This document shows positions 14,044 to 15,527 of a stretch of 15,527 bases of DNA, in pieces. Under the pieces are notes generated by a model. The model had not been told where the DNA came from and made no database searches. It was given only the letters and a program-made list of their open reading frames with translations. A program made the translations under genes and the position numbers. Source of the stretch: Phycisphaerae bacterium (lineage in GTDB: Bacteria > Planctomycetota > Phycisphaerae > Phycisphaerales > SM1A02); the NCBI GenBank assembly GCA_002690755.1, contig NZFT01000099.1:20932-36458 (forward strand). The letters are read 5' to 3'. Positions within the stretch are counted from its first letter, which is position 1. Every line of letters begins with the position of its first letter.

Positions 14044-15486
14044 ATGAGAATAGGATTGAATCGAAAGATGTCGTTGGCTGGATGCGTGGCCGTGCCTTTG
14101 TTCTGTTCGAGCGTGCTCCACGGACAGCAGTCAGTCGATTTCCAAGTCACGGCGGAATGGCAGGGCGGCTACAACGCCGACATCGTGCTTGAGGTGGGTC
14201 AGAACGGACCGGGATTGAACGGTTGGGATCTCTCCTGGCTCGGGAATCCCGAAGTCGAGGGCGCCTGGAACTGCGTCTTCTCCATGGACGGTGACCGGAC
14301 CGTGCTCGGGCACGTCTACTACAACGAGAACATCCAGCCGGGTGAGTCCGTGACGCTGGGATTCACGGGGATCGGGTCGTGGCCACCGTCACCGATGGAC
14401 GTCCGGATCAACGGCATGCTCGTCGACGTGACGATCGATGGCGATGGCGGCGATGGCGGCGATGGCGGCGATGGCGGCGATGGCGGCGATGGCGGAGATG
14501 GCGGAGATGGCGGAGATGGCGGTGACGACGATGGTGGTCAGGACGATGGCGGCCACGACGGGGGCGGCTCGGGTGGATGCTGCTTCGGCGATCTCGACGG
14601 CGACCGGATGGTGAACGGCGGCGACCTCGCAACCCTGCTCGCCGCCTGGAACAGCTCCGACGCGATGTCCGACCTCGACCAGTCCGGACTCGTGGATGGT
14701 GCGGATCTGGCTCAGCTGCTCGGTCGATGGGGTTCGTGCGATCCCCACGGTGGTGGTTCAAACGAGGACCACATGCCGTGCATGGGCGAGTTCATCGACA
14801 TCACGTGCTGGGGCGATTTCCACGGTTCGAACAACAACTCAGACCATGAACACATGGTCGGTGGTCGGACCGTCATCACCACCGAGGCCATGCTGGCCTA
14901 CAACGACCTCCGCGGCTTCATCGGACTGCCGGCCCTCGAAATCGAGGACGTCGGATACTGGGCCTTCGGCGAGGAACTGACCAACAACGATCAGTGGTGG
15001 GGTGAGGACCTCAAGGGTGTCGGTCTCTATTACGCCATGCAGGGCGCCAAGGTCGGTTGGATCACCGACGAGGCGTACGACCCGCAGATCCTCGCGGACA
15101 TCCAGCGCACGGCCCGAACCGTCTGCAATCCGATCGAGATGGAGGCGCTGGTCATGGACATGGTCCGTGAGTTCGGCATCGAGGGATACGCCGAGCACCT
15201 CGAGGCGAACGGCATGGTCGGGACCTTCATCAACACCCTCAAGATGGAACCGCACTACGGCGGGTGGATGCACGGTCGATGCCACGGGTTCCGGTCGATC
15301 GAAGGCGTGGCGATCAACCACGACGTCAATCACCTCACGGTGCTGAGCTGGGATCAGATGCAGCCCTTCATGAACGACACGTTCGACTGGCCGCAGTGGC
15401 CGGCCCTGGACGTCTCGGATTCCGGAGTGATCGAGTACTTCCAGAGCATGGTGGTGCTTGGTGATCCCGTGGGTCAGAACATGTGA
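14044..15486 (+). CDS. Secreted modular protein: CBM2-like, dockerin-like, novel C-terminal domain
   Basis: 480 residues, start set by GGAAGGAAG 6-8 nt upstream. A signal peptide (about 1-28) ends near VLHG. A CBM2-like cellulose-binding domain (about 31-127) shows VTAEWQGGYNADIVLEVGQN, GLNGWDLSW, WNCVFSMDG and YYNENIQPGESVTLGF. A Gly-Asp linker (132-178) is encoded by a 9-bp repeat and rich in negative charge. A dockerin-like module (179-234) has loops DLDGDRMVNGGD and DLDQSGLVDGAD with ends LAAWN and GRWG. The last 240 residues form a domain I do not recognise, rich in Trp, His and acidic residues, e.g. YWAFGEELTNNDQWWGEDL, YYAMQGAKVGWITDEAYDP and MEPHYGGWMHGRCHGF, then NHDVNHLTVLSWDQMQPFMN. 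No known hydrolase signature is visible. The CBM implies that it works on cellulose or chitin-like polymer outside the cell. Confidence 0.88.
   Translation: MRIGLNRKMSLAGCVAVPLFCSSVLHGQQSVDFQVTAEWQGGYNADIVLEVGQNGPGLNGWDLSWLGNPEVEGAWNCVFSMDGDRTVLGHVYYNENIQPGESVTLGFTGIGSWPPSPMDVRINGMLVDVTIDGDGGDGGDGGDGGDGGDGGDGGDGGDGGDDDGGQDDGGHDGGGSGGCCFGDLDGDRMVNGGDLATLLAAWNSSDAMSDLDQSGLVDGADLAQLLGRWGSCDPHGGGSNEDHMPCMGEFIDITCWGDFHGSNNNSDHEHMVGGRTVITTEAMLAYNDLRGFIGLPALEIEDVGYWAFGEELTNNDQWWGEDLKGVGLYYAMQGAKVGWITDEAYDPQILADIQRTARTVCNPIEMEALVMDMVREFGIEGYAEHLEANGMVGTFINTLKMEPHYGGWMHGRCHGFRSIEGVAINHDVNHLTVLSWDQMQPFMNDTFDWPQWPALDVSDSGVIEYFQSMVVLGDPVGQNM
14443..14523 (+). repeat. In-frame 9-bp minisatellite coding the Gly-Asp linker
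   Basis: Nine consecutive units: five GATGGCGGC, three GATGGCGGA and one GATGGCGGT. Each encodes Asp-Gly-Gly. The three A-ending units are clustered, as expected from recent local duplication. Unit gain or loss would keep the frame and change only linker length. Confidence 0.95.
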
Positions 15487-15494
15487 GTCGGACG

Positions 15495-15515
15495 CCAGAC
15501 GCCTGGTGTGTCTGG
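15495..15515 (+). terminator. Possible stem-loop after the CBM2 gene
   Basis: CCAGAC and GTCTGG pair over 6 bp around a 9-nt loop, starting 9 bp after the stop codon. Short, without a T-run, and the sequence ends 12 bp later, so it is only a weak terminator candidate. Confidence 0.3.
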
Positions 15516-15527
15516 TGGCCATCGAAA

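Noticed and set aside
14443..14523. CRISPR-like array at the repeated GATGGCGGC units
   Set aside because: Units are 9 bp and contiguous with no spacers, and they lie inside a coding frame; this is a coding minisatellite.

Overview
The window looks like a piece of chromosome from a high-GC planctomycete, most likely of the class Phycisphaerae. This is an inference from gene content, not from a marker gene. The supporting signs are short dockerin-like EF-hand tails ending in 'LLxxWG', a PEP-CTERM sorting tail, a pseudopilin with the GFTLIE cleavage site, many secreted proteins of unknown role, and strong G/C at third codon positions. No rRNA, tRNA, CRISPR array, transposase or integrase was seen.

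Left part (1-7,877). The window opens inside an ATP-dependent DNA ligase of the type that accompanies bacterial damage-response operons. Next comes a 700-bp stretch with what looks like the frameshifted remains of a LuxR-type helix-turn-helix gene. A candidate promoter and two small overlapping reading frames then lead into an MFS transporter through ATGA start/stop overlaps. The transporter is followed by a Tat-exported metallophosphoesterase, an NTF2-like protein, a DNA photolyase on the minus strand, an AIM24/TIGR00266 protein and a GNAT acetyltransferase. Ligase and photolyase both serve DNA repair but are not in one operon.

Middle part (7,914-10,940). A Fur-family repressor (minus strand) is divergent from a three-gene plus-strand unit: pseudopilin, a secreted protein with a dockerin-like tail, and a second secreted protein with a PEP-CTERM tail. 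The two secreted proteins share an ectodomain pattern but carry different tails. Two related 18-bp imperfect palindromes lie in the divergent promoter region. One covers a good -35 element of the rightward promoter and the other covers a plausible -10 of the leftward one. A perfect 17-bp hairpin closes the unit. My reading is a metal-responsive surface-protein locus; this is the most coherent candidate for an undescribed system here.

Right part (11,174-15,486). Three separately promoted genes for exported proteins follow: a two-repeat beta-rich protein of unknown function, an Ntn-type amidase (choloylglycine hydrolase / penicillin V acylase family) with its own promoter, and a modular protein. 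The modular protein has a cellulose-binding CBM2-like domain, a Gly-Asp linker encoded by a 9-bp minisatellite, a dockerin-like module and a C-terminal domain of about 240 residues that I do not recognise.
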